A model generated the notes under the pieces. It was not told the DNA's origin, ran no database searches, and saw nothing but the letters and a program-made list of their open reading frames with translations. A stretch of DNA of 64,000 nucleotides, taken from assembly GCA_009760855.2 (NCBI GenBank), contig WPIO01000037.1, positions 1,477,501-1,541,500 on the forward strand, written 5' to 3'. Of the stretch, positions 12,400 to 21,590 are shown one piece after another (position 1 is the first letter of the stretch; each line of letters opens with the position of its first letter). The stretch comes from Cristatella mucedo. Its lineage: Eukaryota; Bryozoa; Phylactolaemata; Cristatellidae. The translations under genes were made by a program, and so were the position numbers.

Positions 12400-14640
12400 G
12401 CCAAGCGCATTTATACGAGATAGTTTAACTTTAAAACTATCCATTACTTTTAAGTATTTATAACTACCATTGAAATCATCTTTGATTTGAGAATTCAACT
12501 CCTCCAATTGTTCCTATTTCTATACGGTCGTCTGCAATTGGAGTTACAAAGTCAGGACCATAATCTAACTGTTGATAAGAAATTGTAAATGAAATCAAAT
12601 GTTTAACTGCAAAATCAAAAAACCTTCAATTAATTGGAGATGAGTAAGCAATATTAAAGTTTGTCACTGAATGAGTAGCAGCATTTTATTATCTATTCCA
12701 TAATATTGCAATGAAAATAAGCTTGAAGGAAGAAATCTTGGAGATGAAAAGCGACGATAGTAGTTTTTAAGTATTCTTTCTTGTTCGACCGTTACATAAA
12801 CTTCAATGAATGATATTACTGTTTGCTGCAATTAATTGTTGCTATTTCTTTGAAAGTTATCAGATTTACCAGTTCTACTTTAAACCATGTAAAATGATCT
12901 ATTGTCAATATTATTCCTTACACCTGAGCTGTACCAATATCTGCTATTTTTATTATAATTTTATAGTAACTCGGTTTTGCCACTCTGATGCCTGATAATC
13001 TAGATACACTTTCAGCGCTATAAACTCCAAGATTGATAGCTTTTGGAACTGTTAGAATACCGTTTGCTTTAGGTTCTACTTTATTTTTAAATGAATTGTA
13101 TAATCTTCCAAGAATAAAACCCATTTTGATTCGGTGATATAATATTAGGTAGTGTTAATAATCCTGTTAATTCACCACCACTTTTGTATGCTTTATTGTC
13201 TAAATAAGATTTAGTTGCAGAATTCTTCCTTGAATTTGTGTTGAAAGATTTACATATTTTGTAATTAGCTGATGTTTCTTCTAATCAGTAGTATTTGCAG
13301 AGTTAATTATCTCACTTATAACCGTATAAGGCTCCACTAATTGAAAGATAATTCCTAGTCAACATTTTATCTTAATACTTTATAAACGTATACTTTTGTT
13401 TGCTTATTATATAGTGCATCTCCTGACATAAAGAATATACTGTTTATGTTTTCCAATAGAGTCTAATATATATCCTCCTGATTAATTTCCAGTATTATCT
13501 GGTGAATTAATGGTAATCCAACAACTCCAGACGATGGTGATGCATAAGTAGGAGACATTAATACTTTAGTTCTAATATATGGTAGTGAGTAGCGTGCACC
13601 AACTGCAAATACTCCTCTTGATGTAACAACATTACCAAAACTGCTAACGCAGCATTCAGTATATGGAACTTCAAATATCGTTAGTAATAAAAATAAGGCA
13701 CTTGATAAAGCGCCCTCAGAGAGATCAGTCTCTTTCTAGGCGCTTATATTCGCTGCAAAGGAAGCACGATCCAATGGTTAGTAGTAGCATTCTCAATAAA
13801 CAACTAGAATAACCTGTTTAACCTGTTTATTAGGAGTGACATGCACAGGGTCAGCATGCAAGTGTGGTTAGTGGCAGCATTTCTAGTTAGTGAGTCATCC
13901 ATAACACCTTTAATGATTACAGTCAAAATGTTTCCATCCATTAAATTATTTGAATAGCTTAATCTAACTCCATTATTTGGATCTAATGTATCATTACTAA
14001 TTTCAAAAGTGTTTTCACGAATATGTAAGCTTCCTAGCATAGTATCTCCAGTAAGTTTGACAAAATTATTATTAACATAGTATAAACTAGGAACATCATA
14101 TGAGCTTGTAAGATTATTACTGTAAACTTTTATACTTCCATTGACATTTAAATCATCTGTCATAGTTCTTCCAGTTAATAAAAGTTTAGTATCTGCCTAA
14201 TTTTTAGTTGCAGAATCTGAAGGATTTAAAGTTTTCTAAATCAATTATTCGGTAGCTATTCATATGGAGGTCACCATCTGAGGTAGTTCCTCCAGATACC
14301 TCAAGAACAAAGTTAGTATCTATATGAATTGTGACAGCTTTACTAATCCACGTTTAATATTTTTTCAAGGTATATTACTTCGAAATCATGTTCCATCTGC
14401 AGACAATTCACCTATTCGTGTTATGTTTCTAGTACTTAGTTGTGAGGCATTTTAGCGTTAGATTTAGTTTGTAAGTTATTTGATACAGTTGCTATGGGTC
14501 CTTTAAAATTAGTCGCAGGGTTTCCTCCGAAATCTTTAGATAGCGTATACTCTAATCTCACTCATCATAATCATTTATTGGCTGACCTAGATTAGTTATG
14601 CGGTTATTGTCACAATCTAAGTCTGACAATAAAGTTCTAT
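12400..14640 (-). pseudogene. Phage-tail-fibre-like repeat protein, copy 1 (broken)
   Basis: Read on the minus strand. Repeats of the kind found in caudovirus tail-fibre shafts (a GDTMTG-like turn followed by a short strand and an ITNL..P linker) appear several times. They are ITNLGQPINDYDE near 14566-14600, SATKN.ADTKLLLTGRTMTDD near 14140-14200, FVKLTGDTMLGSL at 14028-14064 and YKSGGELTGLLTLPN at 13143-13190. C-terminal parts read GNVVTSRGVFAVGARYS near 13600 and EVEFSNQR-like sequence near 12530, where a receptor-binding tip would be expected. Stops, frameshifts and a LINE-A tail (13684-13881) break it. In a Polinton context this most likely was a fibre or spike protein on the virion. The repeat assignment is from pattern recognition; the role is inferred. 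Confidence 0.7.
13684..13881 (-). mobile_element. LINE-A 3' end inserted in fibre-like gene
   Basis: Minus-strand copy containing only the (AAT)-type tail, the 3' hairpin (CTTGATAAAGCGCCCTC..TCTTTCTAGGCGCTT) and the 3' UTR with CATGCACAGGGTCAGCATGC. It interrupts the fibre-like frame right after GVMDDSLT. It is severely 5'-truncated, as is usual for target-primed insertion. Confidence 0.93.
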
Positions 14641-14675
14641 TTAATTTTCAAAAGAATAAATACATACCATATTGA
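14641..14675. promoter_or_regulatory. Divergent intergenic spacer
   Basis: Very short AT-rich gap between the minus-strand fibre-like gene and the plus-strand ORF starting at 14676. Both genes would have to be driven from here or from within each other. No specific promoter motif is visible. Confidence 0.25.
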
Positions 14676-15020
14676 ATGGAAACAAGAATTAATCTAAGTA
14701 ATAAACAGCACAAAAAGTTATTATCAGGTTCTAGAATACGATTAATGTTTCCACAATTAGGAGCGGGAGACCTAATCAAACTTAACAGGTCAACGATTAA
14801 TAAAATTGAGGAAGCATTTAAATCTAGAACTGGTGTTATTATTTCACTATCAAAGAAAATTATAGGAGGGGATATCCCAGAAATCCTCAAGTCTGGAATT
14901 GACACAGCAAAAGATGTATCGTCAGGAGTAACATCTAGTACTCAAATTGCTTCAAAGATACCTGTTAAAGACGTTCCAAAAATAGCAATGAAACTTAGTT
15001 TAGCAGCATCAAGTAAATAG
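14676..15020 (+). CDS. Intact 114-codon Polinton orphan ORF
   Basis: An undisturbed frame begins at ATG 14676. The N-terminal half is basic and has two similar blocks (LSNKQHKKLLSGSRIRL at residues 6-22 and LNRSTINKIEEAFKSRTGV at about 33-51), each a helix followed by a short hydrophobic strand. Then comes SLSKKIIGGDIPEILKSG and a C-terminal small-residue region (SSGVTSSTQIASKIPVKDVPKI). The duplicated helix-strand block and GG turn recall small basic proteins that I associate with other metazoan Polinton-like elements, possibly core-protein-like. That is recollection, not proof. It is the only longer Polinton gene here without a stop, so it is either the least damaged by chance or still usable. 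Confidence 0.55.
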   Translation: METRINLSNKQHKKLLSGSRIRLMFPQLGAGDLIKLNRSTINKIEEAFKSRTGVIISLSKKIIGGDIPEILKSGIDTAKDVSSGVTSSTQIASKIPVKDVPKIAMKLSLAASSK

Positions 15021-15407
15021 CTACAATTTTACCCAAAGTTTTACAGTCGTTTGAAGTTATTGGAGCTGCCGCCTAAACCTTAGGGGGTTTCTTAGGAGGT
15101 ATAAGTGGAATTTTTTATCTCGAATTATTTATTAAAAAAATAGTTAGTGATATCTCTTAAGGTAAATACGGAAAATTAAGTTAGAAGAGTTTTGCTGAGA
15201 CGAAAAATGGAATTGGGAAAATTATAGCAAGCTTAGAAATCGGTTACTATATAAATGACTACTAGAAGCTGAGAAAAGCCACTCGGATTGGTATCTAGAT
15301 CCAAGTAAATTTCTGAGTAATACCTTTGGAAAACAGGTTGACTGGGTTGCTTCTACACTAGATTTTAAATATGGCCTAAGAATTTTCTTCAAGTACGCAG
15401 TAAATGA
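15021..15407 (+). pseudogene. Polinton ORF relic with hydrophobic segment
   Basis: Pieces in several frames: TLGGFLGGISGIFYLELF (about 15075-15130), a glycine-rich hydrophobic stretch that could be a membrane segment; GKIIASLEIGYYINDY near 15217; and LDPSKFLSNTFGKQVDWVASTL near 15297-15365. It directly follows the intact ORF. It may be the downstream part of the same gene if the stop at 15018-15020 is secondary, or a separate minor virion protein. No family is recognised. Confidence 0.35.
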
Positions 15408-16098
15408 ATGATAGACGAAATATTACCTGCTATACCAGCTATTGATGCAAGTATTGCAGCCGTTTTAGTAACTCTTGGCACAGCAAACTATTATTGCAGT
15501 AACAGTAGCCGGTTTCATATTAAAAAGATTATCGGTGTAACGATGTATACTGCTAAGGCTCCTCCAATGAGAACTCATGAAGAACTATTCGACGCATTAA
15601 GTGCGCCTGTTGACCTTGTAAATCGTGATTATATCGATGGTGAAACTTCAAGTGAAAAAAAAACCAGAGAGAGCTGAGCTAAGAAGTATATCTGATTTAG
15701 TACTTGCTCAAGCAGTACGAATAGCATTAGATCCAGGACGGCCAGAATATTTTTGTAATGACGCTGACCGTAATAATAATAATGCGCTTGATAAAGCGCC
15801 CCCCAGAGAACTCAATCTTTTTCTAGGCGCTTTACATTTGCTGCAAAGGGAAATGCAATTGAATGGTGAGTAATATCATGCTTGATAAACAACACGAATA
15901 ACATGGTTATGGGTGACATGCACAGGGTCAGCATGCAAAACCGTAAATGCTATGTTCGCTAAGGCTCACTTGGGTTTGCGACTCAACGATTCCTTTGCTA
16001 ATGACTTTCTAGAGGACGAAGTATCAAGTCTCAAGTATTTCGAAAATCAAGAATCGTGCCTAAGGAGCCTAGTAAAAAAAGGCCCTAGAGATACCTAA
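15408..16098 (+). pseudogene. Orphan Polinton ORF split by a LINE
   Basis: Frames at 15408-15677 (MIDEILPAIPAIDASIAAVLV.., PPMRTHEELFDALSAPVDLV) and 15625-15765 (ERAELRSISDLVLAQAVRIAL..EYFCNDADR) are interrupted by a LINE-A tail. They resume at about 15941 with KTVNAMFAKAHLGLRLNDSF and FLEDEVSSLKYFENQESCLRS, ending at 16098. The start contains a hydrophobic stretch (about residues 5-25) and the rest is soluble and charged. I cannot assign a function. Confidence 0.4.
15766..15941 (-). mobile_element. LINE-A 3' end (minus)
   Basis: (AAT)4 then GCGCTTGATAAAGCGCCC, the 3' hairpin, and 3' UTR sequence to GGTCAGCATGCAAA. It is a short, 5'-truncated insertion in a Polinton ORF. Confidence 0.93.
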
Positions 16099-16163
16099 GA
16101 AACGAGTTTTTGAAAAATTAACAAAAAACATGGCAAAACTAAAAATATTTACACATTAAAGCA

Positions 16164-16724
16164 TTTTAAAATTCTCTTACATCAATGAACTCGCGACTAT
16201 TAGCTGGTGAAGTATGTACCTTGATCTGATCAAGTTTTAATCTATAATTAAGTCTGTAGAAACCACTGTATAAGTCTTTTATAGTATATGATCCATCTAC
16301 TAGTCAACAACTTATTCCAAAATGTGTTCCAAGTTTCCTAACAATCTCCTCATTATTATTAACTTGTATCCGTCGATTACCTTGTGAAAATGAATTGTAC
16401 TATTTACTCCAAAATCAAATCTAACTGCAATTCTAAATCTGAGTTCAAGATTCATGATCCCAAATTCAGCCTTTTCAATTAGTTTGTTAACTTGTTCTTC
16501 AAGTTCAGGATTATAATCAAGATAGATATACGCATTAATACATGGTTATATTCATAGATATACGCATTAAAATATGGTTTAATTCCTTTGTTGTCTTTTC
16601 TTCTACTTTCATTATAAGTGGAGTCCCTTTTGGAATCAATATCTTAGCGTCTTCCTAGCTTAATACTTTTCTCTTCTTGTCCAGTTGGCAAGCTGAGATT
16701 CAAATGATCAAAATCTCTTGACAT
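16164..16724 (-). pseudogene. Orphan Polinton ORF, minus strand (broken)
   Basis: Starts at an ATG complementary to 16722-16724 (MSRDFDHLNLSLPTGQEEKS). Pieces continue with DYNPELEEQVNKLIEKAEFG and LELRFRIAVRFDFGVNSTI and finish with KVHTSPANSREFIDVREF at about 16164. A 32-bp tandem duplication (16522-16579) disrupts the frame in the middle. No domain is recognised. Together with the protease it forms a minus-strand pair, protease upstream and this gene downstream. Confidence 0.45.
16522..16579. repeat. 32-bp-period tandem duplication
   Basis: ATAGATATACGCATTAA followed by a TGGTT-containing segment occurs at 16522 and again at 16554 with a few differences. It lies inside a minus-strand coding relic and shifts its frame. 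Confidence 0.85.
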
Positions 16725-16745
16725 TTCCTACTATATATAGAAAAT

Positions 16746-17245
16746 ATGCTTGTTTCATTTAAAAATTAATTCAGTAGCATTCCCATTGTGGTAGCAAAAT
16801 CGTTACTTTCGATTAGTTTTTAAAACTCGAGCGATCTCTTGCCACCGTCTCTATCGGTATAACTTTGCAATTGGAACGCCAAAAAACTTGGAATACAATT
16901 TAAATATTCAATTACTTCTGGCATCGGAGAAGCACCATATTAGTCAAAGTATAATAAATCTCCATTAGACTTTTTTACTGCAATCCAGTGATATATTGCT
17001 TTATCAGATTTTCCTGTATTGCTTATCCAGCACTCTTCTGAATTTGGAGTCATTTGTGACTATTCATCTCGTGCAAATACACCGCTAAAAATTTTAATAT
17101 GTATTGTATTTTAAATATTTCATTATATCATAATCTTTTGATTGTCTGATCGGGACTTTTTAATACTTAACTTCTATAAAACTTTGTCTAATTTAGTTAT
17201 TAGTTCTTCTTTTTTATCTCACCTTGACGTATCCATCATCCCAAT
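16746..17245 (-). pseudogene. Adenain-like cysteine protease of Polinton (broken)
   Basis: The family (C5/C48-like maturation protease) cleaves virion precursor proteins. On the minus strand I read KKEELITKLDKVL near 17200, SGVFARDE near 17060-17080, then a YHWIAVKKSNGDLLYFD block. The catalytic His is the H of HW at 16988-16990. The acidic block follows at 16943-16948 (F-D), with a TAA stop at 16940-16942 where the family has a small residue before YG. Near the C terminus LQSYTDRDGG shows Gly (GGT) at 16844-16846, where I expect the catalytic Cys. Further stops occur. Position next to the ATPase, in divergent orientation, is plausible for Polintons. Family call is by motif order. Confidence 0.75.
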
Positions 17246-17459
17246 TTACGAATATGAGTTAGTACTCTTTCTCCACTTCTAAACTTGACAAACTGCTTTC
17301 CTACTTTCACAGATGGCACAGATTACCTTTACCATTCCAGGGAGACCACTAGGACTCTGGGTTTCAGTTTATTCCTCATGAAAATCATCCGTACTCTTTT
17401 ACACTTAAGGAAGTAAATATTCATTTCCTATAAGAACAAAAAAATTTTGAACATGGATA
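17246..17459. promoter_or_regulatory. Divergent spacer between protease and ATPase
   Basis: About 210 bases between a minus-strand and a plus-strand gene. A minus-strand piece (VKVGKQFVKFRSGERVLTHIRKLG) shows that part of it was once coding. The remaining ~60 AT-rich bases before 17460 are the only room for a promoter. Confidence 0.25.
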
Positions 17460-18228
17460 ATGTCTCTAAAAGTTCGGGCATTCAATTTACGACGAGATCT
17501 TGAAACTGGTCAGAAAGAACTATTACCAAAAGTTCCAAGTATATCACTTTTTTTAGGTCCAAGTGGATTAGGAAAGTCTCCGTTGATAATGAATTAGGTA
17601 TTCTATGCAATGCTGACTTATGATACTTGTACTATAGTTGCTTCTAGTCTTTATCAAAAGGTATATCGTGGACTTAAAGCAATGACAGATGCAATGACTA
17701 AAGGTGCTTATATTTGGATAGATGGAATTAAAGGAATGCTAGAAAAAATTTTGATTACCTTACTGGAGGTAGACATAAATGACTAAATATCTTTTATCCT
17801 GCATAAGGTTTCACTACCACACCTCGTAGAGAAATCAGGAGCAATATAAATATGATAATCATTTTAAAGAAATTATACTGACATCGAATACATGAGGACG
17901 CGTACGTTGGAGATATTGACCGTAAACGCTTAAAGATTGGGTAAATTCTAGGACACGAAATAGGTTTGGATACTGTGTGATTGACTTAACCAAGACGGAA
18001 TCAGATGGACGATTTTGGACTAAAGACTTTTCTGGGAAACAGATAATTACAATGTTTAATGATAAATACACTAATATATCGATTTTTTTTCAACGGAAAG
18101 ATTTATTTTGAGCAACCAGCCTATCGCCTTAGTGTACAAGAAGCATTAGATTATAAGGGAAATACTCAAAATATTCATGATCTACGAGATGAAACAGAGC
18201 TACAGAATGATCAAGTGAGACAAAGATT
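17460..18228 (+). pseudogene. Packaging-type P-loop ATPase of Polinton (broken)
   Basis: In the FtsK/HerA-A32 family this enzyme pumps DNA into the capsid. An ATG at 17460 opens 45 codons with a Walker A motif (SLFLGPSGLGKSPL, residues 29-42; 17544-17585) before a TAG at 17595. The same frame then continues with TYDTCTIVASSLYQKVYRGL and AYIWIDGIKGMLEKI. Later pieces (FGYCVIDLTKTESDGRFW near 17970; QPAYRLSVQEALDYKGN near 18116) fit the C-terminal part. A run of eight T at about 18081-18088 marks a frameshift. Total span equals about 256 codons, the usual length for Polinton ATPases. The P of GKSP replaces the usual T or S after the Walker A Ser. Confidence 0.75.
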
Positions 18229-19213
18229 TGAGTAGCGGTGAAAGATAGTGTAGAAGATAGCGTAAAGATAGTGTAGAAGCTCATACGGATTAAATAGCAC
18301 TAGAAAAATCAGCTGATACTCAGGTAATATTGATCTAGGTTAAGTTAAAAAGTAAGACCTAAACTAGCTGCTGCATTTGAAACTAAGAACTCCATTGCAA
18401 GTCTTAAAGCAATTAAGCAATCGACTGTCGTGTATCTCTTACAGTAAATAAAGCTGCAAAAGCAATGTAATGTTTCTCCGTCTGTAACTCCGCAAAGCCA
18501 TAAAGACTATGTGGGTGTAACGCAGAAGAGTTGTATATAGCGCACTCACAGCCTAGGCGGCTTTCGATACGCATTCATTAGCCAACAGACTTAATCTCAC
18601 GATAGCAATTAAATCAGGGCAGTATCAAAAAAAATAAATTTGAATAGCTAACGCTGCTGAGACAAGTGCCCCAAATATTGAAACAATAGAAGAGCAATCG
18701 ATATTTTTCAGAAACATTTGGCTGAGAAATTAGAAATCAATCCAACTACTAAAACTCCTAAACCAACTAAAATTCCAGTTCTGAAAGAAATTAGGGTTAA
18801 AATAAATATCTGCAACAAATTATTAGCGTGACAGGAAATGTCGATTGACTAAGAAAATTAAATCATGAATACCAAGTATGAATAGATTAAATGAAGGAAG
18901 TAATCTAGCTATTACAAAATCATTGATTGCACGTTAAGACGAAACTATTATTAGCCGAAAAGAACAAGACCAAGATTATGCAAATAAACTTCCTATGAGC
19001 GGCTCTGTTTCAGTGGAAATTATTCCAATGATTGTTGAAAGTGAATCTGAAGTAAAAGGTAAATTACAAGTATGGATTCGAGAACTTACTGCTGGTAATA
19101 CAGGAGCAATAAGTTTTATTAGTTCAGCAGCTGATTACCTTGCAAAATCAAGAAATTCTCCAAAGAGTTATGTTGCTAGAATCAATAAAATGTTATACGT
19201 TTTAAGTCTATAG
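18229..19213 (+). pseudogene. Orphan Polinton ORF relic
   Basis: Pieces with AT-rich codon use: TKLAAAFETKNSIASLKAIK-like sequence near 18360-18420, KLEINPTTKTPKPTKIPVLKE near 18730-18790, and an open frame from 18995 (SGSVSVEIIPMIVESESEVKGKLQVWIREL, then SAADYLAKSRNSPKSYVARINKM) ending at TAG 19211-19213. A LINE-B tail (18466-18612) interrupts it. The lysine/proline-rich middle and regular C-terminal helix-strand pattern give no known domain. Confidence 0.4.
18466..18612 (-). mobile_element. LINE-B 3' end (minus)
   Basis: Same repeat as 35.99-36.35, 41.67-41.89, 46.74-47.02 and 60.54-60.84 kb. It starts with the TGTAATGT terminus and reads CTCCGTCTGTAACTCCGCAA and then CACTCACAGCCTAGGCGGCT, stopping at CTTAATCTCACG. 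Flanking AGCAAT/AGCAAT is a possible target duplication. Confidence 0.85.
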
Positions 19214-21078
19214 ATGAGTGACTTGGTTAAGATCATCTGAGGTACCTCTGAAATATGGGGTACCTCAGGGCTCAGTGCTAGGTCCGGTTCTTTTCACGGT
19301 TTATACTCTCCCTCTTGGTGATGTGATTGCCAAGCACAATCTAGGCTTTCACTTCTATGCAGATGACACTCAGTTGTACCTTTGCTTTGATCCCTCCCAG
19401 CCTTCGAGCACCTCAAATTCTCTCAACTCACTTGCTGCATGTATTGATGACATCCGCACATGAATGGCAGCAAATTTTCTAAAACTAAATGACGATAAAA
19501 CTAACTTACTAGTTATGGGCAAACCCAGTGTGATTCACGAATTAGAAAGGCTGACGCTCAAAATTGGCTCTGCCAGCATATCTCCTGTTGCATCAGCTCA
19601 AAATCCAGGTGTCATATTCCAAAGCGGTCTCTCGTTAGACGACCACGTCAGCTCCTCAGTCAAATCTGCCCATTTTCAGCTTTATAACATTGCTAAAATT
19701 CGGGCTTGTTTAGATAAAGATACCACACCTAGGTTGGTCCATGCATTCGTGACATCCCGTCACGACTTTTGCAACTCACTGCTCGCTGGCCTACCAGCAT
19801 GTGCGATCAGGCGACTGCAGCTTGGGCAGAACTCGAAGCTAGGCTTGTCTGTCGTGAGCGTCGCAGCTGCCACATTACTCCACTTCTCGCCGGCCTGCAC
19901 TGGCTACCAGTCAAGCAACGGATTGACTTCAAGGTTTTTTCGCTCACTTTTAGGTCACTTCATTCTTTGGCTCCAGCCTATCTGTCAGATATACTACCCC
20001 ATCAGGCCAAGCATCGTACCACCCGCTTTTCGGAATCCAACAGTCTACAAATACCCCGTACAAACGTCAAATCCTTTGGAGACCGTGCATTTAGTTCGTA
20101 TGCTCCCAAAGCCTGGAACTCCCTCCCGACCTGCGTCAGAACATCCCCTGACCTGACCACATTTAAAAAGAATTTAAAAACACACCTATTTAGGACAGCA
20201 TTTAGCGGTTCCCTGTGATTCGTCTTTGATGTGCTTATGAGTGTTGATACTGTGCATGTCACCCCTTACAATGTTATTTATTATGTTTTTTATCAAGCAT
20301 GACTTTACTCACCATTCAATTGCATTTCCCTTTGCAGCAAATGTAAAGCGCCTAGAGAGAGATTAAGTTCTCTGAGGGCGCTTTATCAAGTGAATTGTTA
20401 TTATTATAATTATTATTAAAGTAACACAGGAAATTCTAAAAAAAAACGTAGAAGCAATACAAAAATCAAGTCATGCAAGTAAATAAGGATACATTTTTAA
20501 AATTAGTGGGTCAATTAATCCTTCTGGAATCAGAATCAATGAATCTATAATGCTAAGAAGAAAGAAGTTTTAAGATTGTGTTTAAGAAATTTGAAGGCTT
20601 TAAATCCATTAAAATATTAATACTTTAAATAATGCATTTTTAATAGAGTTTTAGGAGGATCAGAGCAGACAGTAACTATGAGACCTGGAATATATTCTGG
20701 AGTATTGGATGTCATCAATGTTGGAATTGCAGATACAATAATAAATTTGAAATCGGTATAGATACTGCTATATCGAATTCATGGATTAAGATGCCAGTTG
20801 GATGGATATTCTTAGAAGATAGATCGACGGTTGGTGGAACGTTTTGTTTTACTAGATATGCTTATACAACAGACCCAGACCTTGCAAGTTTCTATCCTGA
20901 TATTGCTGACATAGTTAATTGTTCACTAGGAGTGAAAGTAGTATCAGAAAATGAGGTATTTGTTTTAGATACAAATTTAGTGTTTGCTCAATTTAATTTG
21001 GTTGCAAATGGTACAAGTTATATAGATGGAAATCAATCGCAAGTTATTAGAAGCTTCGCTTGCAACCTTTATCCTTGA
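19214..21078 (+). pseudogene. Virion-like Polinton ORF split by a LINE
   Basis: The ATG at 19214 directly follows the TAG of the previous ORF (TAGATG). Only MSDLV precedes the inserted LINE-A; coding resumes at about 20421 with KVTQEILKKNVEAIQKSSHA. After frame changes the clearest part is a frame from about 20742 to 21078 (IGIDTAISNSWIKMPVGWIF, then FTRYAYTTDPDLASFYPDI, NLVFAQFNLVANGTSYIDGN). This is rich in aromatics and beta-type alternation, as in capsid or fibre-head proteins. No specific family is recognised; a capsid vertex or fibre-tip role is inference only. Confidence 0.45.
19228..20420 (+). mobile_element. LINE-A copy, 5'-truncated
   Basis: Begins inside the reverse transcriptase just before the [10 protein letters not shown] motif B (frame 19218-19463). 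It includes YADDTQLY motif C and NDDKTNLLVMG, then the C-terminal domain, 3' UTR, hairpin (20344-20389) and an imperfect (TTA)n tail. A TGA at 19461-19463 and a frameshift near 19830 break its ORF. Confidence 0.96.
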
Positions 21079-21084
21079 GAAATA

Positions 21085-21308
21085 ATGGCATACGAACTAG
21101 CAGCCACTGAGTACCACGAATTGGCCGGAGAAACAGTTTCAGATATAGTTGTTACTGTGACTAATCAAGATTCTAAGCTATAAGGCTTTGGAGGTCGAAC
21201 TTGTACAGCTGTAAAAGAAATTTTTAAATATAATATAAGAATTGTCAATAAGGATAGCTGAAACTTGTAATAATTCGGTGAAAACATTATCTCCTCCAAT
21301 AATACTGA
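21085..21308 (+). pseudogene. Orphan Polinton ORF, 5' part
   Basis: ATG at 21085, four bases after the stop codon of the previous ORF. It reads MAYELAATEYHELAGETVSD and IVVTVTNQDSKL to a TAA, then GFGGRTCTAVKEIFKYNIRI. The later half was separated from it by the LINE cluster at 21309-25985; the next coding-like fragment is at 25991. Function unknown. Confidence 0.4.
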
Positions 21309-21346
21309 AAGAAATAATAATAATAATACTCTCGATATAGAGCCCT
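21309..21346 (-). mobile_element. Short LINE 3' terminus (minus)
   Basis: (AAT)n then a CTCGATATAGAGCCCTCAGAGAACTC-like tail. This is the extreme 3' end of a minus-strand LINE directly abutting the plus-strand copy that starts at 21347. Confidence 0.7.
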
Positions 21347-21590
21347 CAGAGAACTCACTAGCTGCATGCATTGATGACATCCGCACATGGATGGCAGCAA
21401 ATTTTCTAAAACTTAAACGATGATAAAACTAACTTACTAGTTATGGGCAAACCCAGTGTGATCCAGAGATTGGAAAGGCCGACTCTCAAAATTGGCTCTG
21501 CCAGCATATCTCCAGTTGAATCAGCTCGAAATCTAGGTGTCATATTCCAAAGCGACCTCTCGTTAGACGACCATATCACCTCTCGCCTCC
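21347..21590 (+). mobile_element. Older LINE-A copy, left half (split)
   Basis: Begins at [18 protein letters not shown] sequence and stops at the TLSLDDHI-coding sequence (GACCATATCA). The next base of the element is found at about 25180. It is therefore the left part of a copy split by the full-length insertion. Confidence 0.9.

Noticed and set aside
18229..21078. Double-jelly-roll major capsid gene
   Set aside because: The position and beta-rich composition of parts are suggestive, but no motif I trust is present and the frame is too broken to call.
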